Assembly: GCA_001820055.1 (NCBI GenBank)
Contig: MHOK01000002.1
Coordinates: 1 to 36,006 of the forward strand
DNA: 36,006 nt
Reading direction: 5' to 3'
Source of the DNA: Candidatus Spechtbacteria bacterium RIFCSPLOWO2_12_FULL_38_22
Lineage (GTDB): Bacteria > Patescibacteriota > Minisyncoccia > Spechtbacterales > 2-12-FULL-38-22
Part shown: positions 13,044 through 20,754 of the stretch, piece by piece
How the letters are laid out: every line of letters starts with the position of its first letter
How positions within the stretch are numbered: position 1 is the stretch's first letter
The notes under the pieces: generated by a model
Databases searched by the model: none
Seen by the model: only the letters and a program-made list of their open reading frames with translations
What the model was told of the DNA's origin: nothing
Program-made: the position numbers and the translations under genes

Positions 13044-14123
13044 TTAAAAAAACTTATTTATATCATTAAATGTAGCGGCAATCACCAATAAAATTAAAAT
13101 CGCAAATCCTACTGCGTGAGTTGCGCCTTCCACTTTTTTGGAAACAGGTGAACCTTTTATTTTTTCTATCAGTAAAAATAACAGCCGCCCCCCATCAAGC
13201 GCCGGAAATGGAATTAAGTTAATAATGCCTAAGTTTAAAGAAATTAAAGCAACAAACTGAAGTAAATAAATAAAACCCAAATTACGAACTGTCCCTGTTA
13301 AATATGCTATACCCACAGGTCCTGAAACATCTTTAGGAAGTGTGCCATTAAGTACTGCGTTTTTTATCATATCGCCAAAAGCCCCAAGAGTTCCGCTAGC
13401 CACAAGCCAAAAAGTTTTAGCACCCTCCACAAACGCCCTATACCAAGGATATTTTACTGTTCCAATGCGCACAAGCGCAATTCCAGTTGCCCCTTCTCCT
13501 TGTGGAAAGTTCTCCCTAACGCTAGTTTTTAAAGTTAACTTCTCTCCTGCTCTTTCTATTTCAAAATTAACTTCCGCGCCCTTGTTATCTATTATAAAGT
13601 TTTGCACCTCCTGCACTGTAACCGTATTTATATTTTTTGATTCGTTAAAAATTCTAAGCACCTTATCTCCTACTTTAACTCCTGCCTCATCTGCTGGAGA
13701 GTTTGGCGCTACATCTACTATTTGTATATATGCAGTTTTGTTAGAAACGTCGTTGTCGTCAAGAACTTTTGGAGTTCCAATCATGTGACCTACAGAAAAT
13801 AAAATATAAGCAAATAAAAGATTGGTTAAAACGCCCGCCACTATAACTAAGGAACGTATCCATACAGGACGCGAACTAAAACTTTTGATGTCATTGCGTG
13901 AACCTCCGTCTTCTCCAAATATTTTTACAAAACCTCCGATGGGAAATAGATTGAAAGAATAACGCGTCTCTCCTTTTTTTATACTTGCAATACGAGGTGG
14001 AAAGCCAAAACCAAATTCATCTACGCGCATGCCAGATTTTTTAGCAACAATAAAATGCCCAAATTCATGAGATAACACTAATACCGCAAGAACCGCTACA
14101 AAAATGGCAATCGTAATTATCAC
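13044..14123 (-). CDS. rseP: Site-2 intramembrane zinc protease RseP
   Basis: It cleaves membrane-embedded segments of anti-sigma factors or signal peptides. The zinc motif HEFGH lies at residues 19-23 in the first membrane helix, a PDZ domain covers roughly residues 105-185 (VDVAPNSPADEAGVKVGDKVLRI), and the second catalytic motif NLIPFPALDGGRLLFLL is near residue 305. Length, 359 residues, suits a single-PDZ form. The start codon is GTG. It follows frr by ten bases. In many bacteria rseP lies next to frr, dxr, cdsA and uppS; here those partners are absent and it is embedded in a chain with holB, proS and the mreB genes. Confidence 0.94.
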   Translation of the reverse strand: MIITIAIFVAVLAVLVLSHEFGHFIVAKKSGMRVDEFGFGFPPRIASIKKGETRYSFNLFPIGGFVKIFGEDGGSRNDIKSFSSRPVWIRSLVIVAGVLTNLLFAYILFSVGHMIGTPKVLDDNDVSNKTAYIQIVDVAPNSPADEAGVKVGDKVLRIFNESKNINTVTVQEVQNFIIDNKGAEVNFEIERAGEKLTLKTSVRENFPQGEGATGIALVRIGTVKYPWYRAFVEGAKTFWLVASGTLGAFGDMIKNAVLNGTLPKDVSGPVGIAYLTGTVRNLGFIYLLQFVALISLNLGIINLIPFPALDGGRLLFLLIEKIKGSPVSKKVEGATHAVGFAILILLVIAATFNDINKFF

Positions 14124-14133
14124 AATGCTATAA

Positions 14134-14658
14134 TTAATTTGTTAAAATTTCTTTCTCTTTATGTTCCTGTATTTCCTTTATTTTAGCATTATATTCATCT
14201 ATCATCTTCTGAATTTCTTTTTCTTGTCTAAATTTTTCATCTTCGGATAGGGTTTCTAAATCTTTTAAAACCTCCTCCCGTATATTACGAATAGAAACTT
14301 TTGCTTCTTCTACGTATTTGGAAACGTCTTTTACAAGGTCGCGTCTAGTTTCTTCGGTGAGCGGAGGCAATGTCAGTCTAATAGAATTTCCTTCCACAAT
14401 AGGATTTATCTGCAGTTGGGAATTTTGAATCGCAGATTGTATGGCTGACAGTACACCAACATCCCATGGTGTTATCAAAATTTGATTGTGACTTGGTATA
14501 CTAACTGATGCCACTTGGTTAAGCGGCATTTTATTTTCATATACGTTTACCATAATTAACTCCACCATACCCGCATTGGCTCGGCCAACTCTAAGAACCC
14601 TCAAGTCTTGGCGTAATACTTCAAGCGTATTTTCTAATTTGGATTTTATATTTATCAT
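14134..14658 (-). CDS. frr: Ribosome recycling factor
   Basis: With EF-G it splits the post-termination ribosome. The whole family pattern is present: LRQDLRVLRVGRANAGMVELIMVNVYENKMPLNQVASVSIP, then ITPWD and the C-terminal helix RNIREEVLKDLETLSEDEKFRQEKEIQKMIDEYNAKI. I use the ATG at 14658 (MINIKSKLE, 174 residues) rather than the TTG of the ORF track, because it lies one base after the stop of a 33-codon gene, which fits tight coupling. Confidence 0.95.
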   Translation of the reverse strand: MINIKSKLENTLEVLRQDLRVLRVGRANAGMVELIMVNVYENKMPLNQVASVSIPSHNQILITPWDVGVLSAIQSAIQNSQLQINPIVEGNSIRLTLPPLTEETRRDLVKDVSKYVEEAKVSIRNIREEVLKDLETLSEDEKFRQEKEIQKMIDEYNAKIKEIQEHKEKEILTN

Positions 14659-14659
14659 T

Positions 14660-14761
14660 TTAAAATACAAACTCTAGATACTTTAATAAAAGAGGGACAG
14701 TTATAATAAATAAAATTATTATGAGCGCTGTTGTTAATGCGCCTTTTATAAATTCTTGCAT
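14660..14761 (-). CDS. 33-residue single-pass membrane peptide between holB and frr
   Basis: Absent from the ORF track because of its size. It reads MQEFIKGALTTALIIILFI..., a short amphipathic start, one hydrophobic helix (about residues 8-26) and the end KYLEFVF. Its ATG lies one base after the holB stop and its TAA one base before the frr ATG, so it fills the gap between the two genes exactly. This packing strongly suggests a translated, coupled gene. I do not recognise a family; by size and shape it could be a small membrane subunit or regulator. Confidence 0.65.
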   Translation of the reverse strand: MQEFIKGALTTALIIILFIITVPLLLKYLEFVF

Positions 14762-14762
14762 A

Positions 14763-15569
14763 TTAGGGCTTCTTGATTTTTACAGCCACACTCCGTAGTG
14801 AAAACTGTATATTGAAATTAGTGGTTATAAGACCTTTGTATACATTAAACAAATCTCGCAATACAAAAAATTTATTTTGTATTTTTGAACTGCGTAAATA
14901 TTCCATCAATATGTTCACAAATAAGCCCGTGTCTGTCTTTGAATATTTTTCGATGATTTTAAATTTGGTATTTAACTCTTTATTAAAAAACTCTCCTGCG
15001 TCGTTTCTGCATTCTCTGATTTTTTTTAAATAGTTTGGATCCTCTAAAAGACGCTGAGCATACGCTGGTCTACCACTCCAGTGATCATACAAATCTATTA
15101 CCTTTTTTGTGTCAAACTTCTCATTTATACTTAGATTATCTACATAAAAAAAGTTCATCGTATAACATCTGGACCGAATTGTGGGTAAAATTAACCCAGT
15201 ATTAGACGTAAGTAAAAAAAAGATTGAATCTCCGCTTGGCTCTTCTAGAATTTTTAACATCGCATTTGCGGCCTCCAATTTTATATTACTGGCATTATTT
15301 ATTATAACTACTTTATATTGCGAGTTTAATGGTGAAAGTGCCAATTTTTTCTTTAATATCCGAGCTTCTTCTATGGTTAAGCCATTCTCATACAAATACC
15401 CGTCAGGACTTTTGTTAAAATCGGACTTTAATAAAAGTTCCCCAAAATCTATCGCAACATTTAACTTACCTATGCCATCCACTCCGCTAAATAAATAAGC
15501 GTGAGCCAAAGAATTTTTGTCGTGCATTTCTCTTAGTATATTCAGCTGTTTTTTGTGTCCAATAATCAT
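14763..15569 (-). CDS. holB: DNA polymerase III delta' subunit-like clamp loader protein
   Basis: A clamp-loader AAA+ protein of about 268 residues. The N-terminus MIIGHKKQLNILREMHDKNSLAHAYLFSGVDGIGKLNVA matches delta'. The P-loop ends GKL instead of GKS/T, as expected for a delta' that does not hydrolyse ATP. The region VVIINNASNIKLEAANAMLKILEEPSGDSIFFLLTSN...LPTIRSRC holds the Walker-B-like strand (degenerate) and the conserved SRC motif that supplies the arginine finger. The C-terminal part is divergent. The ATG at 15569 follows the glycosyltransferase stop by eight bases; the ORF track uses an upstream TTG that overlaps it. Partner: DnaX at 1.2 kb. Confidence 0.88.
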   Translation of the reverse strand: MIIGHKKQLNILREMHDKNSLAHAYLFSGVDGIGKLNVAIDFGELLLKSDFNKSPDGYLYENGLTIEEARILKKKLALSPLNSQYKVVIINNASNIKLEAANAMLKILEEPSGDSIFFLLTSNTGLILPTIRSRCYTMNFFYVDNLSINEKFDTKKVIDLYDHWSGRPAYAQRLLEDPNYLKKIRECRNDAGEFFNKELNTKFKIIEKYSKTDTGLFVNILMEYLRSSKIQNKFFVLRDLFNVYKGLITTNFNIQFSLRSVAVKIKKP

Positions 15570-15577
15570 ACGTATAA

Positions 15578-16816
15578 TCAAAAACTGGGAATTGAAGCCT
15601 TTGACTGTAAAACTTCCGGTTTAAAGTTTATAGCTAAATTCTCCGCGGAATCTTCTTCCGCGCTACCATTAAGTTCCGCTACTAAAATCTTCTTTAAAAC
15701 TCTACGAAATTCATCTTGAAATCTCTCTTTGCTAAACCGTTGACCCAAGCTTTTTATTAAAAATTCGTTATAATTTTGATAATTATTATTTAATCTTCTA
15801 ACGCCATCTGCTAAAACAGCAGGATGGTCGGAATCAAAAAACTCTCCGTTCACACCCTCCACTACCGTTTCCAAAGAACCTCCCCCTCTATATGCTAAAA
15901 CCGGCTTACCAAAAAGCATTGCCTCAACCGGAGAAATGCCAAAATCGTCTTTTGCAGGTTGTATGTACGCATAACAATTTTGGTAACAATACTTAACAAT
16001 GTCATCGGACTGTCTGCCAAGCAAAATAATATTTGGCGAAGCTATTTTTTTAATTTCCTTAAACAAACGCCCCTCGCCTATCATAACAAGCGGGTACTTA
16101 AGTTTACTAAAAGCGTCTACCGCTGTTTTAATATTTTTATAACTTTCCAATTGGGTAATTATCAAAAAAAACTTTTCTGGTAATCTATCTATTATAGATT
16201 TTTTTACTAAAGCACTACTTAAATCTCCATTTTCTATAAAATCAATATCTGCTGGAGGATAAACAACAAAAGAATCTTTTTTATAAAACTTACCAATACG
16301 TTTCTTAGTATATTTAGAATTAGCTATAAAATAGTCTACTCTATCTGCCGCATTAAAATCCCACAACCTCAGTATGTGGGTTCCAATAACATCCACAAGT
16401 TTTTTGAACATGCCGCTATCATCGTACGTACTCTCCCAAAGATATTTTGTCGGCGTGTGGCAATAGCAAATATGTATTGTATTGTGGTCGCTAATAATAC
16501 CTTTGGCAAAAAAGGCGCAAGAAGATATCACTATATCGTAATTATTTAACTTAAAATTTTCAATAGCGCTAATTGCTAAAGGAGAAATCCACTTAAACCT
16601 GCGACGCAAAAAGTTAGGAAAGCGCTGTAAAAAAGAAGCCTCCATTTTAGCATTTGGAAAATACGTATCAACTATTTCTTGTTTATAAAAAAGCGTATAA
16701 ATAGGTGCTGCTGGAAACATGTTATGCAACGCATATAAAACACGTTCCGCACCACCAAATTTACCCAGATGGTCGTGTACAAGAGCAACTTTCAGTTTTC
16801 CGTTAATTTTATCCAT
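15578..16816 (-). CDS. Glycosyltransferase, GT4-type (GT-B fold)
   Basis: A 412-residue sugar-nucleotide-dependent transferase. The N-terminal domain begins KVALVHDHLGKFGGAERVL, the usual acceptor-side loop. The C-terminal domain has FFLIITQLESYKNIKTAVDAF and the donor-binding signature DFGISPVEAMLFGKPVLAYRGGGSLETV. No membrane helix is apparent, so it acts at the cytoplasmic face. The product is likely a cell-envelope polysaccharide or lipid-linked sugar; the substrate cannot be read. It lies between mreB copy 2 and holB in the murA-led chain. It ends with TGA, which shows that UGA is a stop codon in this genome. Confidence 0.9.
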   Translation of the reverse strand: MDKINGKLKVALVHDHLGKFGGAERVLYALHNMFPAAPIYTLFYKQEIVDTYFPNAKMEASFLQRFPNFLRRRFKWISPLAISAIENFKLNNYDIVISSCAFFAKGIISDHNTIHICYCHTPTKYLWESTYDDSGMFKKLVDVIGTHILRLWDFNAADRVDYFIANSKYTKKRIGKFYKKDSFVVYPPADIDFIENGDLSSALVKKSIIDRLPEKFFLIITQLESYKNIKTAVDAFSKLKYPLVMIGEGRLFKEIKKIASPNIILLGRQSDDIVKYCYQNCYAYIQPAKDDFGISPVEAMLFGKPVLAYRGGGSLETVVEGVNGEFFDSDHPAVLADGVRRLNNNYQNYNEFLIKSLGQRFSKERFQDEFRRVLKKILVAELNGSAEEDSAENLAINFKPEVLQSKASIPSF

Positions 16817-16841
16817 ACAAATAATATATATAAAAAAATTT

Positions 16842-17852
16842 TTACTTTTTAGCCATAATAGAACGCTTGTAAGTTTCCAAATTTTCTAACGCAACTCCTG
16901 TTCCTATAACAACACACAAAAGAGGATCCTTAGCAATGTAAGCTGGAACCCCAGTGGCTTCGGTTATAAGTTCATCTATGTTACTCAATAATGCTCCCCC
17001 GCCGCTCAATATCATACCTTTATCCATAACGTCCGCAGAAAGCTCGGGTGGGGTTTCCCGCAAAACAGTTTTTACTGTGTATATAATGTCCTTTAGTTGG
17101 TCGCTTATGGCCTCTACTATCTCACTACTTTTTATTTCAATATTTTTAGGCAAGCCCGTACCCAAGTCCCTTCCTCGCAGTTCATATATTTCCTCCTCCT
17201 TTTGGGGAAGCGCGGATCCAATAGATATTTTTATATCTTCTGCCGTGCGCTCACCAATCGCTAAATTATATTTATTTTTAATATAATTAGAAATTGCTAC
17301 ATCCATTTTATCTCCGCCTACTCGTGTTGAAGCGCTTGAAACAATCCCTCCCAAGGATATAACTGCTACCTCGGTGGTTCCCCCGCCAATATCTACAACC
17401 ATATTGCCACTGGGCGAATTAATGGGAACTCCTGCTCCGATTGCGGCAAGCACGGGTTCTTTAACAACATACGTGGCCTTAGCGCCAGCGTTCATGCTAG
17501 ATTGTATAACAGCGCGTTTCTCTGTTGAAGTAATGCCTGCGGGAACCGATATCATAACTTCCGGTTTTAAAATCCTTATACGCCCAGAAACTTTATTAAT
17601 GAAATACTTTATCATCGCTTCAGTCACTCTATAATCTGCTATTACCCCATCCTTTAATGGTCTGTGAGCAATAATGCTGTCGGGCGTCATACCGATCATT
17701 TTTTTTGCCTCTTTGCCCACAGCCAAAATTCTGTTGTCAAAAACAGATACAGCAACCACAGAAGGTTCGTTTATAACTATTCCTCTTCCTGGAACATACA
17801 CAAGTGAATTAGCCGTTCCAAGATCTATTCCTATTTTACGAGGGCTTATCAT
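16842..17852 (-). CDS. MreB paralogue (copy 2)
   Basis: A second actin-like MreB-family protein, 336 residues, clearly different from copy 1. Motifs: KIGIDLGTANSLVYVPGRGIVINEPSVVAV, VDIGGGTTEVAVISLGGIV, and GMILSGGGALLSNIDELI. It lacks the hydrophobic N-terminal extension seen in copy 1 (MISPRKIGID...), so its membrane attachment may differ. Gram-positive bacteria often carry MreB, Mbl and MreBH; this pair could be similar or one could be specialised. It lies 11 bases after murA, tying it to wall synthesis. Confidence 0.93.
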   Translation of the reverse strand: MISPRKIGIDLGTANSLVYVPGRGIVINEPSVVAVSVFDNRILAVGKEAKKMIGMTPDSIIAHRPLKDGVIADYRVTEAMIKYFINKVSGRIRILKPEVMISVPAGITSTEKRAVIQSSMNAGAKATYVVKEPVLAAIGAGVPINSPSGNMVVDIGGGTTEVAVISLGGIVSSASTRVGGDKMDVAISNYIKNKYNLAIGERTAEDIKISIGSALPQKEEEIYELRGRDLGTGLPKNIEIKSSEIVEAISDQLKDIIYTVKTVLRETPPELSADVMDKGMILSGGGALLSNIDELITEATGVPAYIAKDPLLCVVIGTGVALENLETYKRSIMAKK

Positions 17853-17863
17853 AAATTAATATT

Positions 17864-19129
17864 TTAAATTCTTTGTATATTAGCGCCTAATTTAAACAAT
17901 TTTTGATCAATTTTTTCATATCCTCTATCTACTTGATATGCGTCTTTTATAAATGTCTGGCCACTTGCCACAAGTCCAGCAATAATTAAACTCATACCCC
18001 CTCTTATGTCCTCTTTTTTTACAAATTTTATACCCTTCAATTTAGTTGGACCAGTAATGTACGCGCGATGTACGTCAAGAATTTTAACATTAGCGCCCAT
18101 TTTTTTCAATTCTTTCAAATAGCTTAAGCGCCCCTCGTACAAGGTGTCAAAAATTTCACTTGTACCATTGCACTGTGTTCCTAAAACTCCCAATGGAGAC
18201 TGGAGGTCAGCGGCAATTCCAGGATGAATTCTTACATCCATACGAAAAGCTTTTAGGTTCGGGCTTGTTTTTACCCTTACTGTAGTAGGATTTATAATTT
18301 CTATGTTTGCCCCTATTCTTTTTAGTCTATGTAAAAAAAGCTTTAAATCTTGAGTTGGAAAATTACATATCCTTATATCTCCGCCAACAACAAGCCCCGC
18401 GACAACCCATGTTCCTGCCTCAATATAATCATATATTACCCTCTGGTCAACTCCGCGCAAGCTCTTTTTTCCTCTAATAACTATCTGATTTTGAGGTTTC
18501 ACTTGAATGTTGGCCCCCATTCGCCTTAGCATTTCAACCAAATTTTGTATGTGAGGCTCTTCTGCGACTGTAGAAAACTCAATTTCTCTTTCCTGCCCCG
18601 CCGCCCACATAAGGGCGGTTTCTGTAGCGGTTACACTAAAGCCGTCCAAGATAACTTTAGATACTTGTGGCATTTTTTTGGATTTTGATATTGTAAAATT
18701 TTTTTCTGATTCTTTAACACTAAACCCCAAATCACGAAATAAATTAAAATGAAAACTAAGGGGACGCCTGCCAATTTTATCACCTCCAGGATAGGGCATG
18801 ACTACAGAACCAAATCTAGATAATAAGGGCCCCATTATAACGACAGATCCTCTTACTTTGCCTACAAGTTTATAATCTAAGGTGCTGGGTTTAATGTTTT
18901 TATTACTAATGTAAACTGTGCGACCGCGTTGATTTATGTCAGACCCAATACTGCGCAAAATATCAAACATGACTTCCACGTCTTTTAATATTGGAACATT
19001 TGTAAGTTTGCATGGCCTATCAGTAAGCAAAGTAGCGGCAATCAACTTCAGTGCCGCGTTTTTACTACCACTAACATGCACATCACCCCTAAGAAGGTTA
19101 CCGCCCTTAATTAGAAAAGAATCACTCAT
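17864..19129 (-). CDS. murA: UDP-N-acetylglucosamine 1-carboxyvinyltransferase with Asp in place of the active-site Cys
   Basis: First committed step of peptidoglycan synthesis: transfer of enolpyruvate from PEP to UDP-GlcNAc. I use the ATG at 19129 (MSDSFLIKGG, 421 residues, normal length); the ORF-track start adds 16 residues that translate promoter sequence. SKNAAL holds the conserved lysine (residue 23). In the active-site loop E. coli has PGGCTIGARP; here it is PGGDKIGRRP, Asp at residue 117. This Cys-to-Asp change is known in mycobacteria and chlamydiae, where it gives natural fosfomycin resistance. It opens the long minus-strand chain and has an extended -10 promoter that predicts a leaderless mRNA. 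Confidence 0.96.
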   Translation of the reverse strand: MSDSFLIKGGNLLRGDVHVSGSKNAALKLIAATLLTDRPCKLTNVPILKDVEVMFDILRSIGSDINQRGRTVYISNKNIKPSTLDYKLVGKVRGSVVIMGPLLSRFGSVVMPYPGGDKIGRRPLSFHFNLFRDLGFSVKESEKNFTISKSKKMPQVSKVILDGFSVTATETALMWAAGQEREIEFSTVAEEPHIQNLVEMLRRMGANIQVKPQNQIVIRGKKSLRGVDQRVIYDYIEAGTWVVAGLVVGGDIRICNFPTQDLKLFLHRLKRIGANIEIINPTTVRVKTSPNLKAFRMDVRIHPGIAADLQSPLGVLGTQCNGTSEIFDTLYEGRLSYLKELKKMGANVKILDVHRAYITGPTKLKGIKFVKKEDIRGGMSLIIAGLVASGQTFIKDAYQVDRGYEKIDQKLFKLGANIQRI

Positions 19130-19138
19130 ATCTGACTC

Positions 19139-19147
19139 ATAGTACCA
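19139..19147 (-). promoter_or_regulatory. Extended -10 promoter of murA
   Basis: TGGTACTAT on the minus strand; its last base is nine bases before the murA ATG, so transcription should begin at or very near the start codon. No -35 at proper spacing was found. Confidence 0.55.
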
Positions 19148-19192
19148 CGGAAAATATAGACAAACTAGATCTTCCAAAATTTAAAAAAGTAT

Positions 19193-19200
19193 TGTACAAT
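19193..19200 (+). promoter_or_regulatory. Promoter of the PEGA-like gene
   Basis: TGTACAAT (-10 TACAAT at 19195-19200) ends nine bases before the ATG at 19210, again predicting a leaderless mRNA. It is back-to-back with the murA promoter, about 50 bases away. Confidence 0.5.
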
Positions 19201-19209
19201 AAAGCCCAA

Positions 19210-20601
19210 ATGACTTACCGAATAAGAAAAAGGCTTTTTATAGCCTTAACAATCTTATTTTTTGCAACCGTCCCTCTGATTGTATTGCTTACTCAAGGAT
19301 ATAGAGTAGATACAGAAAATAAACGCCTAGTTAAAACAGGTGGTATTGATTTAGATATAAAAACCGCAAACACCAGTGTTTTTTTAAATAATGAACTCAA
19401 AAAAGAAACAAACTTCTTATTTAAGGGGATTATCTTTAGAAATATTATTCCCGGGCAATATCAAATTAAACTAGAAAAAAATAACTACGCTACATGGGAA
19501 AAGACTATACTAGTTGCGGAAGAACAGGTCACTAAATTTTTTGATATAAAACTTTTTCCTAAAGAACTGCATGAAAATTTAATACTAAAAAACATTGTGT
19601 ACGCAAACATATCTCCCAACCAAAAACATACAATAGCCTACGGTCAAAATCCCAAAAATAACACTACGCAAATTTTTTTGATCAACCTTGAAAATTTAAA
19701 TATAAATCCCATACTCAATCCAGAAAACCTGCAAGACATACGCAGTATTAACTGGAATAACGAATCCTCTTTATTTTCTATTACATCCAAGAATTCTGCT
19801 TACATAGGTGCCGTGGACAGTTTAGAAAACACAAAAAACTGGACAAACTTCTTACTAAATAAAAAATCCACGGCATTCAGCTTAAATTCAAAAATAATAC
19901 CAATAAACACAGACTCAATTTTCGTTTTAGAAACAAACACAGACGCGACTACGAATGTGCACTACTTGAATGTAAATAAAAATATAGCAAAACTTAAATT
20001 GGTGGAAAAAGCTATAGCTTTAGATATTGTAGACGATCAAATTTTTTACCTAGACTCGGGAGGTATACTTAACCAAATATCTCCAAACGACTCCTCCCCG
20101 CTTGAATTAACCGAAACCGCAATCGTTCGCCCAACAACCACTAACGCTAAAATACAGATACAAAAAAACAGCGACTCTTCGCTAATAATAAACAGGGGAA
20201 ATTTATTTCTATGGCAGAGAGGAAAACCTTTTGAAAAAATAGCTTCAAACGTAGAAAATGCGATATGGGGAAAAGAAAAAATATTGTATTGGAATTCAAA
20301 TGATATTTATATTTATTGGCTAAAGGAATTATTCGGACCTCCTCGCAGGTTGCCCGCTGATACAGAACACATACGAGTAGCCTCCCCAGTTATAAATGCT
20401 GACTGGGCATCAAAAGAAGAAGCACACATTGCTATACAAACCTCAAATAATTTAGTACTGGCAGAAATTGACTCCAGAGATAAAAGAATAACCACAGAAT
20501 ACAAATTAGACTTTGTACATAATTTTATTGGAAATAATTTGAATAAGGAGGCTGTATATGTTATTATTAATAATGACCTCACAGAATTTAATTATCGTTA
20601 A
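19210..20601 (+). CDS. Membrane-anchored PEGA-like protein with a propeller-like extracellular region
   Basis: The ATG at 19210 (MTYRIRKRLF, 463 residues) is preferred; the upstream TTG of the ORF track lies inside the -10 box. A basic N-terminus and one membrane helix (about residues 10-28) anchor it, with the rest outside. Residues of about 45-105 resemble a PEGA domain (IDLDIKTANTSVFLNNE...IIPGQYQIKLEKNNYATWEKTILV). The remainder has repeated beta-rich segments with ISPNQ, SINWNNESSLFSITS and similar spacing, suggesting a degenerate beta-propeller. Such proteins are thought to bind surface components, but the function is unknown. A 31-codon gene follows three bases later. Confidence 0.75.
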   Translation: MTYRIRKRLFIALTILFFATVPLIVLLTQGYRVDTENKRLVKTGGIDLDIKTANTSVFLNNELKKETNFLFKGIIFRNIIPGQYQIKLEKNNYATWEKTILVAEEQVTKFFDIKLFPKELHENLILKNIVYANISPNQKHTIAYGQNPKNNTTQIFLINLENLNINPILNPENLQDIRSINWNNESSLFSITSKNSAYIGAVDSLENTKNWTNFLLNKKSTAFSLNSKIIPINTDSIFVLETNTDATTNVHYLNVNKNIAKLKLVEKAIALDIVDDQIFYLDSGGILNQISPNDSSPLELTETAIVRPTTTNAKIQIQKNSDSSLIINRGNLFLWQRGKPFEKIASNVENAIWGKEKILYWNSNDIYIYWLKELFGPPRRLPADTEHIRVASPVINADWASKEEAHIAIQTSNNLVLAEIDSRDKRITTEYKLDFVHNFIGNNLNKEAVYVIINNDLTEFNYR

Positions 20602-20603
20602 AA

Positions 20604-20699
20604 ATGGGAACTAAGTTAAAAAATAAAAGACAGTCTGTAAAAAAAAGAAAGCGCAAAAAAATTAGACGCCGAAACAGACATAAAAAAAATAAAAAATAA
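20604..20699 (+). CDS. 31-residue highly basic protein (possible small ribosomal protein)
   Basis: Too short for the ORF track. MGTKLKNKRQ SVKKRKRKKI... continues with RRRNRHKKNKK; about 60 percent of residues are Lys or Arg. It resembles in size and pattern the AURKAIP1/COX24-type or mycobacterial bS22-type small ribosomal proteins, which read like [20 protein letters not shown]. That match is from memory and needs testing. The gene starts two bases after the PEGA-like stop and is followed by a strong terminator. A chance ORF in A-rich sequence cannot be excluded. Confidence 0.55.
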   Translation: MGTKLKNKRQSVKKRKRKKIRRRNRHKKNKK

Positions 20700-20723
20700 A
20701 CGTCTAATTTTTAGTAACTACAC

Positions 20724-20749
20724 AAAAACGCTCCTTGTGGAGCGTTTTT
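20724..20749. terminator. Bidirectional terminator between the basic-protein gene and capA
   Basis: AAAAACGCTCC-TTGT-GGAGCGTTTTT is an 11-base perfect stem with T-runs on both strands, placed between convergent genes. Confidence 0.9.
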
Positions 20750-20754
20750 GAAAT

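Noticed and set aside
13342-13788. Plus-strand ORF of 148 residues opposite rseP
   Set aside because: It is a shadow of the rseP gene, with no promoter or ribosome site and no recognisable protein features. The same holds for the other plus-strand ORFs opposite minus-strand genes, such as 27164-27676 and 15181-15498.
15578-15580. UGA recoding as in Gracilibacteria or Absconditabacteria
   Set aside because: The glycosyltransferase ends with TGA at the expected family length, and the core proteins need no read-through.
19130-19177. 16 extra N-terminal residues of MurA
   Set aside because: They overlap the promoter and do not belong to the family; MSDSFLIKGG aligns with the usual start.
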